Positions 43,298 to 53,808 of a stretch of 64,000 bases of DNA are shown here, piece by piece (the stretch's first letter is position 1; every line of letters starts with the position of its first letter). A program made the translations under genes and the position numbers. This DNA is from Taenia hydatigena (Eukaryota > Platyhelminthes > Cestoda > Cyclophyllidea > Taeniidae), in NCBI GenBank assembly GCA_036345935.2, contig JADWOT020001274.1, positions 1-64,000 on the forward strand, written 5' to 3'. Below the pieces are notes generated by a model, which was not told where the DNA came from, did no database searches, and saw nothing but the letters and a program-made list of their open reading frames with translations.

Positions 43298-43953
43298 GCA
43301 CCATGTAGTAATATGGCTAAGGAAATCTTTTAACACTTAAGTTATCCAATATACAGCATTAATATATGAATGATTTCGGAGTAATAAGGTGGCATTGAGG
43401 CCCACACTTAACGTTTTCCACTCCAAAGCCCACCCATATCTGTTGTTCAAAAAGTTTAAAGCGCTTTTTTGTTTTCTTTTATTTGTGATTAAGCTTTTTA
43501 ACAAACCGCTGCAGGTTGTTGCCCAAGGTTAACTAAAGCACTACCCTAATTCATTTGACAAAGCGAACAACATTGGCGTTACATCTACACAGACAAGTCT
43601 TCGCTCACAATTATATTGAATGTCTCCTTGCTTTGAGAAAGGTAGCAATCACCGGTTTCCTTGACTTTCACGGTAAGATAGTCCAATTTAAGGTTGTCAG
43701 TTGAGATGTTATGGATGTAAAATGGTTTCGATCGTGTTATTTGTACACTTAGCTGTGGAGACCCTGTGGCCTGATGTCAAATCCATTTCAAGCGGTGTCT
43801 GCGTTACTATTCTGAAGAAGAGCATAGCACAAGCCTTAGAGAGTAGCCACAGACGATCTCGACAGCTTTTTACGTTAAGTCCCTATCCTGTGTTTCCATA
43901 GTGATGCACAATATATTCCAAGACACGTATACAACAACACCGGTAGTGGGCAT

Positions 43954-44124
43954 TGCTGCTAGGTATATGCTCAGCTCCACTTATCAAAACGTCGTGGGAT
44001 GTGTAAGGAGAGGGTAGGCAGCAACGTACAAGGAGAGCATTGCAATGCGTTGCTTTTCTTTCGGATTATCCGGCGTATAATAAATTATCCTTAACGAAAC
44101 ATCCTGGTTATGTGCCTACACATG
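43954..44124. other. Segment present only in left arm (about 170 bp)
   Basis: In the right arm the sequence passes straight from the equivalent of GTAGTGGGCAT to GCATCTTTCC or its variant. In the left arm about 170 bases intervene, with CAT on both sides of the break. A short flanking duplication would suit a small insertion, but three bases are weak evidence; deletion from the right arm by slippage is equally possible. Confidence 0.6.
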
Positions 44125-46142
44125 CATCTTTCCATGCAAGCATGACCTACACCGTCCCATAGGGAAAACTGGACCAGTAAGTTATGCCTGCAATCTGATT
44201 CATTTTCCCGAATTATCTGTTTAATGTGAGACAAAAACAACTGAACCGCTGCTGGTCCCACTTCTAGGCGCACTTACAAGTATTCGCAGCACAATACCGT
44301 ACTTTAACCAGTAATAATAACATGGTGCGAAAATTTGGTTTAGAATGTGTGGCCTCTTTTTGACCAGGAGGTCAATATGACAGTTTGCAAAAACAGGCAA
44401 AATGCAATTTAACTCGTCATCAATATTACAGAGTAAAAATGGATGCAATAACAAGAACCGCGTGACAAGTCTGTCGACGCATTCGTTCATCCAAAACCTG
44501 TGCCCATAACCTGAATCGGTTTTACAGCTTTATGACCCACTTGTCACCCCTTACACTGTCATATTATCCTAGCTCCATCTTTATCTTCCATTACTTCGGT
44601 CTGGTGCATTCGACATGCAACTCTCTGATCACCTCTGTTGCTGCCACTATCTGCTTTCCGAGACCTGGTTTACCGTGCCTTATTCAGCATGCAAAAGCAA
44701 CACTGAGACGCATGGCAACGGCATGAAAACAACATCGTCTACTTCTCTACGCCTCTTGATGAAGTGAATGGTAATGGAGTGAATGAGGAAGAGCGAAGGA
44801 CTTGGCGATACTTAGAGTGTAAAAAAGCATGTACCAGCTCCACCTCTTTACGAATGCACCAGCAAAGTCACTAACGCGCGTGAAAATGTCGTTTCTGCGA
44901 TTGGGTATCATGGCGCAGGTAAATCCTGCAGGAACACGAACGGACGCAAGCAAGAGGAAAGCTCTTCTTCTATCTAATCTGCAAACCTGTCTTTTTTGAT
45001 CGGTCGAACATGCCACAGCACATGCAGACACATAGGACGGCGAAGAGATGACTCTGTTCTCATTGTCGTCGATCATTCATTCGCTTTATTTTGCCCATCT
45101 GGCGAACAGGAAGTTGCTTAGTCTCCATTCTTGCTTTAGCCAACATTAAAAATGATGCTTTGCCACCTGCATTGTCAAAACAGCAAAAGTCCGTGACATT
45201 GTTTCTGTCGCTTTGGGCAAAGGGTTGGAGATGCTTATATCCAAAATTTACGCGTTGGCCTTATTAAGAGCCTGTGCTATGCGTTTCTACGTTGTAGCAA
45301 ACTGAAGGCATTCTATTAATGGTAGTAAAAAGCAACGTTTTCTTGCATTTTGATCAAAATGGGCAACAATCAATCAAAAACCGCTTACCAAATATGCCGT
45401 TCATGTTGATGATGCCACGCCAGTGCCTTAGAATGCTGAACTAAATTATGTGATAGCAAATTTTACTCATTTACAACTGCTGTTCTTCAATCTTATTTTT
45501 AAAAGAGGTACTATTGCAGAATACTAAGCGAAAGTCCTGGGTATGCTGCAAGTGCTTTGTGCGATGTCGCCATTTACTAACTACGTCAATTAAGCCAATG
45601 AGGAAAAGACCACGATTGCGGCAAATGAGCTCAATACCTTACACATAATGCTTTAAGGCCAGTTTAGATTTTAAATGATTTCCCGCTTACAGCTTCGTTT
45701 CCCTTCACTTTTGCCTTTCCACAGAACCGTCAGCGACGTAAATATCTAAAGATGAGCCAGATACGTCGACATGAAAGCCTACTAGCTTTTTTGACATTCC
45801 ACTATATTATCTCGTTTGTTGTGATACTTTAAGCAGCATGGTCATCTTAAGCTGTCTTTGCATTCACTTTTGCACTTAATGATGCAGCGAAGACTCAAGC
45901 TATTGGAAGATAATTGAAAGAAATAGCTCTACAGCTAAGAGTCGGTTTTTACTTTGCCCAGTGCTCTCATTACATGGGGTCAAACAAGCCCATATTTTGT
46001 CCCACTACTGAATTATTAAATGGGTGACGCATTCTGATATGATAAGAAGGAGAATCAGTCTGCTACAACAAGAGGGTTTGTGCCACCTTTCATGCCTTCA
46101 CCTTAAAGTTCACTGTCCGCAAGTCGAGTCGTTCTTTACCCG

Positions 46143-49100
46143 GGTTCTTCGCATTAGTTTTGGAAAACATTCTTATTCCAGTAAACATGATTTTACTGTT
46201 TAGACCAACTCGGCAGAGCGCAGGTAGTCCTACGAAAAGAACACAAACATATACTTTGAGGTGAATATAAGAGCAGAGCATACGCGGCTCATTGTGTTGC
46301 ACGTCTGCGTGTTTCCTTGAATACCGATTAACGTTATGCTCGTTCCCATCACAGGCGCTGTCCTTTTTTACCTCCAAGTAGGAGATGTCGCCCACAGAAT
46401 CCCATCCCTTCCTCACGTTACTCCTCAGGTTAACTTCACGTCATGGTGAGCTGCATCTCACTGTCAAGATGTTTTTTAAACATTTGCACTCACTAATTAC
46501 AGCAAATAAGCTTTGCATGTTGATTTCAATGTTAAAGGCAACACTTAGAGTGGACATGGTCTGCACTTCTGGCTACGCATCAACTTTTGTGTCCGTCTTC
46601 GATTCCGCACTTTTTTAGCATGCATTGGGTTGCAGACAGCATAGACCTGGGGCCCGTCTCCACTCATAAAATCTAATTGTACACCAAGTAACGGCTCTGA
46701 ACAGACATATACGCAATGCAGACAGCGAATTCATGCTGCAGTCTTTAGGTAAATTTTATGCGCTCAGTATTTTGCATGTCCACCTCACATATCTGTTCCT
46801 GGGTATTTAAAACAGACATTGTCCTTGTATAAATTGAGCGAAAGCAATCAAACCGCAATTAGGTGCAATTTAAGCAACTAGTTCCTTCAACCTTTCATCA
46901 TTGGCCAAACATCAGAAGCAGATGCTAGGCTTAATCCATGTTTTGCCTAAACTTACGATCACCTTGCTGATTCCAAAAAATCAAACTGGGTTTCGTCAAA
47001 TTAGCACAAGCACAGGGAAGTATTTGCAAGGAAGCAAATGGATCTAATCGTGATTGAACAGGTTGTAATAAACTGTATCTTTATAAATAATGACAAGGAT
47101 TGTGTCTGGCTGCAAGACTTACCAAATCTGTGCGTGTCATTAAGCGCAATTACGAAATTTGCTAATTTAACTTAGGCCCGACCCCCTGACCTGGGAAGAG
47201 CAGTCTAAAAATCAATACAGGCATGATTATTACCTAGCGTGATGTAATACCGCAATGTCGGATAAAGACTCAGCTGGTTGACAGCAACCAATATCATCTG
47301 AACCATTCCAGCAATGGATATTTGCCATGAGGCATCCAGACGGGACTTTAGCTAAACTCGAACAACCACCGATGCTGGAATGGGGTTCATTTTTTCACTA
47401 GCGTGCCACACTTTCGCAACACTAATCTCTCGGTCAGAATGATTACCACAGCTTCCGAGGTCAATATTACATGGCCAAATTAATGCTGGTTGAGTATGAT
47501 TGTAAGGTCTCAAGAGCCTCTGAAACTCCAAAAGAAAATGCGGGGATGGCCACCAACGATGACCACTTAGCGCGACGCCTGACTTTTAAACACCTTCATA
47601 GGGAGCTGATGCAGTCTATCCAGAGGTGTCACGAAAGTGCCATAAATTAAAAATGCGTTCAGTGTGTTACAGCTAGGCTTCAAGTGTACCACAGTCCACT
47701 TCAAATGTCAAATTTCTCTACTTCGTAGTGCCGATAACCTCATTTAAAGTAAAAGTCGGAGCGCGCTTAGTATATGCACTCCAAAGTAGCACCACTTCAA
47801 AATGCAGTTGATACTGACGCAGGCGGCCACCGAAAATTAAGTTTCGGCAAAGCTTGTAGTTTCGAAGTATATAACGCCACCGGTCTTGGGTGAGAGTTTC
47901 TATGAAATGAATCGCGTCCTTTGAAATATTAACTGCATATTTCCCCTAGACTAATATTATCTTGTTCCATGGAGACAAAACGATTCAATTTCAAAGATAG
48001 TTGGCCTCAATCAATAGATCGTGGAGTGAATTTATGACCTCCCCTTGATGTTAGATTAACCGGCACAAATTGTGTTTAAGACTACCACTATGTAGGCTGA
48101 GGCAAGATTTTGACGAAATTTCTATATGATTCTAATCTGGCAATGGTGGATTTTGTCGAGTGTTTCGCTGCATCGATGTCAGGAAATAGACGTTTCATTT
48201 TGGGTTCCAGGACTTTGCCTTTATTTCTCCCTTTAAACTCACCCATTTTGCCTTCAGTAAAAGTCACTTTTCTATCCAACTCAGCTTTATATTTTATGAT
48301 CAGTTACGTTAAAGCATTGCAAAATTAGTCTTAGAAAGAAACGGATGAAGTTTAAGTGGTTGCATAGCTGGTTGACTTCTCGATTACTCACCAGCACTCT
48401 ACCCGTGTCTCGTCACAGGTGCTATCTCCTTCTCTCTTCAATACAGGCAAAATCTTATCAAAGTGCGCGCATTGAATCAGTCAGTGACTGACTTTAACAA
48501 GTCTCTCCAACTGGCTTTTTTCCAGTGTTTCATCAGTAGAGATAATTTGTGTGGAATTATGAGTCTAATTACCGTGGTTTTATTATCATGGGGCGAAATG
48601 CCATTAAGAGTTACCTTGTCAAAAAAGGAAAATCAATTCCAAATAAGTACTCGTGCATGTCACAGAATGAATCCCGCTCTTTGAATTTTTCCAAAAAAGG
48701 ACATAGACTTATCGTTCTCTTATAATCGAGACATAAGTGCGCTTAACTTGGGATGAAAAAGCTAATTGTGATCTTCAATTCCAGTTGATTACTCAAGCAA
48801 ATTTTTAAAGTAACTTGCAAAAAACATACCACCACACAGATCCTGCCGGGCGTATTTTGATCTCGGCTCGAAGATGGCATCCTTATGTCAAACTCAAAGT
48901 TATGTTAGATGCTTCAAGCTGGCCATGAAAGTGCCGCAGCTTCAGGTAATTTTGCGTTTAACATCCTCTTAGACTTACTTAGATGGCAGAAATTATGCAT
49001 AGATGGAAGTACCTTTGCCTTTTGTGCAGGATAAATATCGAGATGCTTTCACAAAAATCGTGTAAAGGGAATTTCTAGTGTGGTTAAATTCCAAGAGTGC

Positions 49101-50553
49101 ATTCCTGTAATCTGCATCAGAATTTCCTTGCAAAAATAAGGCGTTTATTGCCAACCGTAATCACTTATCACTATGTTTGATTCCTTTCACACTTCCTTTT
49201 CTAAATTTGGACTAACTTGCTTCCTCGAATCAGCAAGAATTACTCGAGATAATGCACATTTGTACTTTACCGTTGGAAGTCGAATCAAATGTCCCACAAA
49301 TGGCCCGAACCACATTTTGTCCTACTTATTCTTAGGTCAAATTCACGTGGATGTGAATTAGTCCGCCCTAAGGGATAAAATAAGTGTCACATCAAATACC
49401 ATTCCGTTTCTTTCGTTGGGAGGCATTATCAAGCTCGGCAGCTGACTTAAGAGTCTTATCCATCGTAGACCGCGTTTATACGCCAAATCACCACAAAAGG
49501 ACATCTCATTACCCATTTACTGAGTAAAGTCATATAAGACAAACAATAATATTAGCAGTCTTTTCTAGTTTATGACAGACGCGATAAAAATCGCTAGTTT
49601 TGACACTAACTGGACCAGTGTTATGTAGAAGGTTAACTTGCTCATCCATGACGTAAGGCACAAGGCGCTGATCCAATAGTTGTGCAGACTCATCGGCATG
49701 TCCAATCAGATGCCTCATTCTCTCATTGATCACTCTTAACCAATAATGCAGGAGTTGTGATTCATCCATTAGCGAATAAGCGCTTAGAATATGGATAACG
49801 GACGCACCAAAGAAATGTATAAATATCAAAGCTGAGTAGCAGTAGCACCACTCAGGTCCAAATTTCGTGTTAGGGTGACACGTAGTCCTGAATCGTTCAT
49901 TGTACTGCATTCCTACACGCATGGATCGTAGAGCGGAATCAGCCAATTCTAACTCTAATGTTGCATCTCAAGTTCCGAAGGACAGAAATTCCGATGAGTG
50001 CTTTACATTTATAGTGTCCTTGTCAAATGGTATGTTCTTAGGGTTATAAACTTTATTCTTTCATGAAACCACCCGGTTTCTGCGTGCAGCCGCCAAATTA
50101 TTCCCTTTTTTGGCACTTTGCAGTTTAAAAATAAGATAGCGATAAGCAAGAATTGGCTGACCTATCTTCTTTACTCGTTGATGTTTTGGCGGTACTCTTA
50201 GGAGAGCCACCAAGAGTGGGATGTGCCCCAACCCCTTTTTATCCATCCCAGTTTGTTAGTAGTACACGCCAGGCGAAGTGACACATTTGAAAATTATTAC
50301 CTTTTTTGATATTTAAATGCGAGCTCCTAGGTTAGCTCAGCCAAGGCAATTTTTAAGGTTGTGGCTGATGTTAATGCTGGAAAGTCACGACCGATTTCGT
50401 CAGTATTAGACAGGAAAGCCTATCTACTACTGAAAGGGAGGGCTTGCTATGCAAGTTTAGGAGGCCGTGAAGTTAGAAGATGCTTTTCATGCTTTCTTTT
50501 TCCACTGACGTTACTTTTGCTTTATTTTACAATTACATTTAATTAAACCAAAG
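46143..50553. other. Left part of the spacer between the inverted arms
   Basis: Single-copy as far as I can see. RRM1 and RRM2 of the CELF gene might be expected upstream of 50.5 kb on the + strand, but I recognised no RNP motif in this interval. The longest open frame of the window, - strand 49,530-49,946 (138 codons), encodes an unplaced peptide with the words LLHYWLRVINERMRHL and RLVPYVMDEQ. Two or so frames this long are expected by chance, so I do not call it a gene. The - strand frame at 48,088-48,279 is basic and unrecognised. Confidence 0.45.
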
Positions 50554-50630
50554 ATCGTGCCTCGGAGGACTCCTTTGGCCCAAGAGGACCTAGTCCGTTG
50601 ACTATTGCAGATAGAATTTCCACAGTAACC
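50554..50630 (+). CDS. Possible upstream exon of CELF-like gene (77 bp)
   Basis: The frame ending ...ADRISTVT runs to a strong donor (ACC^GTAAGT) at 50,631 in phase 0, which is the phase at which the next exon opens at 50,715. The implied intron is 84 bases, in line with the other short introns of this gene. The 5' edge is uncertain: AAAG^AT at 50,553/50,554 follows a long pyrimidine-rich run but is a poor acceptor, and a better-looking TTGCAG at 50,605-50,610 would leave only a 20-base exon. The peptide (Ser/Pro/Gly rich) has no domain, as expected for the CELF linker. Confidence 0.4.
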
Positions 50631-50714
50631 GTAAGTACTTGGAATTGAGCTGCAGCACGGCCGTGAAATATCCATGCCTTTTCGTATTTAACAACAATGA
50701 TTGCTTTTTGATAG

Positions 50715-50963
50715 GGCTCAGATAATTTTCCGCCGAAAGCGGGTACTGGTGGACCTTACGAAAGAAACATGGAAGTAGTTGGATCGATGCCTCTACTCAA
50801 CGGCTACATGTTACCATCGAGCTCAAGTTCGACTCCAGCTGTGATCTCTCTCGAAGGTCATAATATTGCACAGCTTACCACAAAGTTCCAAATAAATTGC
50901 CCCATGGCCGTTACTGCTCCACTTGGTTGTGACCTCGGCCATTGTCTTCCGGCGCTACAACCC
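50715..50963 (+). CDS. CELF/Bruno-like protein, divergent-domain exon A
   Basis: Exon of 249 bases (83 codons, phase 0 at both ends) between a TTTTTGATAG acceptor and a CCC^GTAAGC donor. It encodes a low-complexity linker with MPLLNGYMLPSSSSSTPAV and ends LPALQP. In CELF proteins the region between RRM2 and RRM3 is long, poorly conserved and rich in Ser, Ala, Gln and Pro; this fits by position and composition, although alone it would not be diagnostic. The assignment rests on in-phase linkage to the RRM3 exons downstream. The following intron is 147 bases. Confidence 0.7.
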
Positions 50964-51110
50964 GTAAGCACATTCGTTTGAGGATTAGCTAGGGAAATTA
51001 TGCTTCTACTATATGCGCAAGGCCTGTTTTAGTCGCTGACGACTAAAATGCTTCTGAAGGTTACATATGTAGGCAAAGGCTGAGATGAAAGGGCTGTTCT
51101 ACCATTGCAG

Positions 51111-51381
51111 GGTTCCGCAGCAGTTGCACAGATCCTGCCAAGTGCAGCGATTTCGTTCCCAGTATGGCCGAATCCTGCAGCTGCTGCTGTAACCGACAAC
51201 GCAAAAAATGATCCCTTAGTGGTGCAGTACATTGCATCTATGGTGGCTCAACACAACTCACAGCAGTTCATGCTGCAGCAGCAACAGCAATATCTTGCTA
51301 CTGAGGTACTTCAAACCAACCCATTTAACCCGAGTTGGAATGTGCAACTTACAATGCCAGGCACTCCCTATAACAGCGCAG
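51111..51381 (+). CDS. CELF/Bruno-like protein, divergent-domain exon B (Ala/Gln-rich)
   Basis: Exon of 271 bases opening in phase 0 after ACCATTGCAG and ending GCA G^GTGAGT, so the split codon passes one base on. It encodes about 90 residues: an Ala-rich start (GSAAVAQILPSAA), a PVWPNPAAAAV stretch, a Gln cluster (MLQQQQQYL) and QTNPFNPSWNVQLTMPGTPY. Ala/Gln-rich linkers are usual between RRM2 and RRM3 of CELF proteins. Its frame continues without a stop through the following 75-base intron, so intron retention would preserve the frame. Confidence 0.78.
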
Positions 51382-51456
51382 GTGAGTTGTCGTTTGCCGT
51401 CCTTTGCTGTGGAAATTATGCCTTTATAGCCATTCATCATCGTGCGTTAATTTTAG

Positions 51457-51498
51457 CTACCCACCCACCTGGGTGCATCAATCCCCAGTTTGAGTATG
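51457..51498 (+). CDS. 42-base in-frame microexon of CELF-like gene
   Basis: Flanked by a pyrimidine-rich acceptor (GTTAATTTTAG) and a consensus donor (TATG^GTGAGT). Length 42 = 14 codons, phase 1 on both sides, matching exon B upstream and exon C downstream. It would add THPPGCINPQFEY to the linker and can be skipped without changing the frame, so it is a candidate cassette exon. Introns on either side are 75 and 76 bases, the same size as the intron inside RRM3. Alternatively, the stop-free 75-base intron before it is retained and 51,111-51,498 is one exon; the hydrophobic translation of that intron makes this less likely. Confidence 0.65.
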
Positions 51499-51574
51499 GT
51501 GAGTTTATGCTTCTCCTTCTATTTTCTCATGTCTAAAAATTCTTTTGAATGCATTATCTTCCTTTGCCTTTTAG

Positions 51575-51802
51575 CAGCAGTGGCTGCTCAATACGCCGCC
51601 CAATTTGTGAACACCCCTAATCACCAATATCCCGTTGGACGGAAATCAGTGAGGAGGGGCCCAAAAGGCTCCAACCTATTCATCTTCCATATTCCTCAGG
51701 AATGTAGTGAAAAGAATTTACACGATCTGTTTACACCATTTGGGCGAGTATTGAGTGTAAAGATATTTTTGGACAGAACGACAGGCCAAAGCAAGGGCTT
51801 TG
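51575..51802 (+). CDS. CELF/Bruno-like protein, exon C with start of RRM3
   Basis: Exon of 228 bases (76 codons, phase 1 to 1) between CTTTGCCTTTTAG and G^GTAGGT. After AAVAAQYAAQFVNTPNHQ it encodes the start of the third RRM: GPKGSNLFIFHIPQE (RNP2 is LFIFHI), then helix 1 with LHDLFTPFGRV, then LSVKIFLDRTTGQSKGF leading into RNP1. GPxGxNLFIxHxPQE, PFGxVxSxK(V/I)FxDxxT and SKxFGFVSYD are specific to RRM3 of CELF/Bruno proteins, which bind GU/UGU-rich RNA and control splicing, translation and decay. Gly replaces the Cys usual in animal SKCFGF, so it is a somewhat divergent member. Alternative acceptors occur at the 5' end (51,574, 51,577, 51,580). Confidence 0.9.
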
Positions 51803-51878
51803 GTAGGTACTCATGTTTAGTTAATTGTCCTTTATGCAGCCACGTTCTCTGCTAACCGCGGTGTGTCCATTTTTACAG

Positions 51879-52014
51879 GTTTTGTCAGCTACGACGATAC
51901 CGCGAGTGCGCAGAACGCGATACGCGCAATGGATGGATATGCTTTGGGAGGAAAAGATTGAAAGTTCAATTGAAGCGCCTTGAAGGTAGATCTTTTATAA
52001 GCCACAAGTCGTAA
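51879..52014 (+). CDS. CELF/Bruno-like protein, terminal exon D with one-base frame break
   Basis: Opens after TTTTTACAG in the phase left by exon C, completing RNP1 (KGFG then FVSYDD) and helix 2 (SAQNAIRAMDGYALGGK). The frame then meets TGA at 51,959-51,961. In the next frame over, starting in the GGAGGAAAA run at 51,947-51,955, the sequence reads RLKVQLKRLEG, the family's conserved last beta strand and basic tail, and stops at TAA 52,012-52,014. One missing A in the run explains the break. In CELF proteins this tail is part of RNA binding, so truncation should matter. The cause may be a homopolymer sequencing error, a real lesion or an alternative splice. A possible donor at GAAG^GTAGAT would remove only the last part. 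The decayed arm copies keep the uninterrupted frame at this point, supporting an ancestral extra base. Confidence 0.85.
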
Positions 52015-53808
52015 CGACTGTTATAACTCATGCTACTGTAATTCCAAGTGTTCTTCCCTTTTTTAGAGGACCATGAATAATAAGGTGCCTCGCCCTTGGA
52101 CAATTTTATAGCACACCATTTTTAGTCTATCCGATTTTAAAATAGTTAATGCGCTCAAAGATGAGTAAGCTATTGCATTGTTAGCACTTTGATCCATGAC
52201 GCTCAATTTTGAAAAGAGTTACACAGGCTGCTGCAAGTGTATCATAGTGTTTTGGATGTCGCTACTCAGTGTTTGCCTAAGTGCCACCTGATATAGTGTA
52301 TTTTTGCCCTTGCCAGTGTTAATTGTACCGCTTCCTATGCTTTCGCTGTGCTGCATAACTATCATTTATAGAAAATTTCGGGTGGCTACTTTGATAGCTT
52401 CGCCCACTTCTGTGTAAGAAACGCGGCTTTTGCATTGAGAGTTATGCCCTGCATAGATTTTGGATATGACTTTACGCATATTTAGTTTATTGTAACGAGT
52501 CGCGTAGTCAAATGCGTCAGCACTTTTTCTCCCTTACTTCCGAATGCGCTAATTTGCACAAACATATTTAGACACGCGCTGTATGGCACTATTTTCAATT
52601 TTTTCGTTCCTTATAATGCAATCCTTTTATTGTTTTAGATGACCAGTTCCTTTGTATCAATCGTCACGCTTATGTGAGATCTAATGTATTCCTCCAATAA
52701 ATATTTTGCTTTAATAATTCTTAAATTTTGTGATGAGGTTGCGAAAAGATATGCCTTTTCATAGCATGTTTATTAACTTTGAACATGAGGTGGGATTTAC
52801 AACGGGGAACATGGAAGCTAAGAAGGAAGGTTGCATACTTTATGCTTGCTCTGAATTATCAATCACTGTGAAAATAAATTGTTAGTTATCCTTTGTAACT
52901 ATTGCATGAAAACGAATTACGAGTTAAGGATTAATAATTGAAATGAAAGTAGAATCTTCTTTGTTGTAAAGAATGGAGAGCATTTCTGTATGAGATGCAT
53001 TTATCAAATGTAAGATATTGTCTCCGGGCCTTGTGTTGTGAGTTCGTTTATTATTTTGGTATTTTACGCAACTTCTAGCCTTTTGATAGGTTAGTCAGAT
53101 CTAATCAACAGTACCGTGTACTGCGCCCATAATACAGAGTTTGACGCATGGACGAAATCGGCCGCAAGCAAATGTTCAGGTCGTCACTGCAGTGTTTGGG
53201 TTGTGCCGTGACTCACCCTACACGTAGTTTCGCTGCACAATGGCTTTGGCTAAGATCGCTTGTTATGGATTAAATCAGAGAATCGCACAACCTGCTGCTT
53301 GACTCTGCATTCACAATCACCACCGTAAGAATCACTGCAGCTGGTGGGTTTGTGCAGTCTGTTATCGATGGTGCTGACGGTATGGCCAGGTTGGACAGGC
53401 TTTGATTACCATCAGCCAACGATAGCGATGCAAGCAGTTAGCATGAGTCAATGCAAAGCATCTTAGTTTAAGCCACGTTGAATGAGCAAGGAATGCGTGG
53501 CCGTAAGAGTAGAGCAGTTAATATTTCCGATACGGTTAGTCTTGTCGATGGTGGCGACGTGAGATTGGTGATCTCTTGGAGGTTGGATATAGTCAGGGCA
53601 TCGATTGCTAAGACCTTAGGGTTAGGGTTAGAGGCATCGTCTCTTTGTACTGTCACCTGGCCAGCACCCCGAATAACAAGGGCTGTAGATAAAAAACGTG
53701 AGACAACCTTTACGTGACCCCACGTGACCTTATAAGCTATCAGAGTCTGTGGACATCTGTGCCATTGTCCGTTTCGGTAGCTGCATTCCTCTATCTCATT
53801 TCAGGATT
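52015..53808. other. Probable CELF 3' flank and right part of the spacer
   Basis: AT-rich, without recognised coding sequence. The first about 700 bases are likely 3' untranslated region if the gene is expressed. The - strand (53,468-53,656) and + strand (53,478-53,717) open frames overlap each other and resemble nothing I know. Two TTAGGG units at about 53,618-53,629 are too few for an interstitial telomere. Confidence 0.5.
52696..52701 (+). terminator. Candidate polyadenylation signal AATAAA
   Basis: Canonical AATAAA about 680 bases beyond the restored-frame stop of the CELF terminal exon, followed by a T-rich stretch. A second AATAAA lies near 52,873. The hexamer is common in AT-rich DNA, so position relative to the gene is the only support. 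Confidence 0.35.

Larger units (their letters stand above)
39769..46142. repeat. Left arm of a large inverted duplication (about 6.4 kb)
   Basis: This block is the reverse complement of 53,809-59,858. I followed collinear matches at many anchors: 39,769/59,858; 40,300-40,490/about 59,140-59,330; 41,040-41,450/about 58,160-58,590; 42,311/57,235; 43,159/56,411; 44,362/55,540; 46,142/53,809. A hand alignment of about 290 bases near 44.5-44.8 kb gave about 26 mismatches (roughly 91% identity). Parts near the outer end reach 97-99%. The outer edge is sharp, starting AGTCTACATCTG. This arm is about 320 bases longer because of extra segments at about 43,161-43,297 and 43,954-44,124. Open frames shared by the arms have amino-acid divergence near 18% for about 9% DNA divergence, so they look non-coding. 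I found no transposase and no matching target-site duplication. Confidence 0.93.

Noticed and set aside
44221..45076. Paired open frames shared by both arms (left 44,221-44,490, 44,532-44,726, 44,747-45,076; right 54,875-55,084, 55,176-55,517, 55,448-55,672), possibly genes of a mobile element
   Set aside because: The pairs overlap on opposite strands, end at different points through frame breaks, and diverge about 18% in protein for about 9% in DNA, as expected for non-coding sequence. No domain is recognisable.
50361..50546. Open frame just upstream of the CELF exons as a possible RRM2 exon
   Set aside because: KGRACYA superficially recalls the CELF KGCAFV motif, but the neighbouring residues do not fit an RRM and no donor in the right phase follows.
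53618..53629. TTAGGGTTAGGG as an interstitial telomere or fusion point
   Set aside because: Only two units, with no extension; a short plant/protist-type motif near 20,535 is equally brief.
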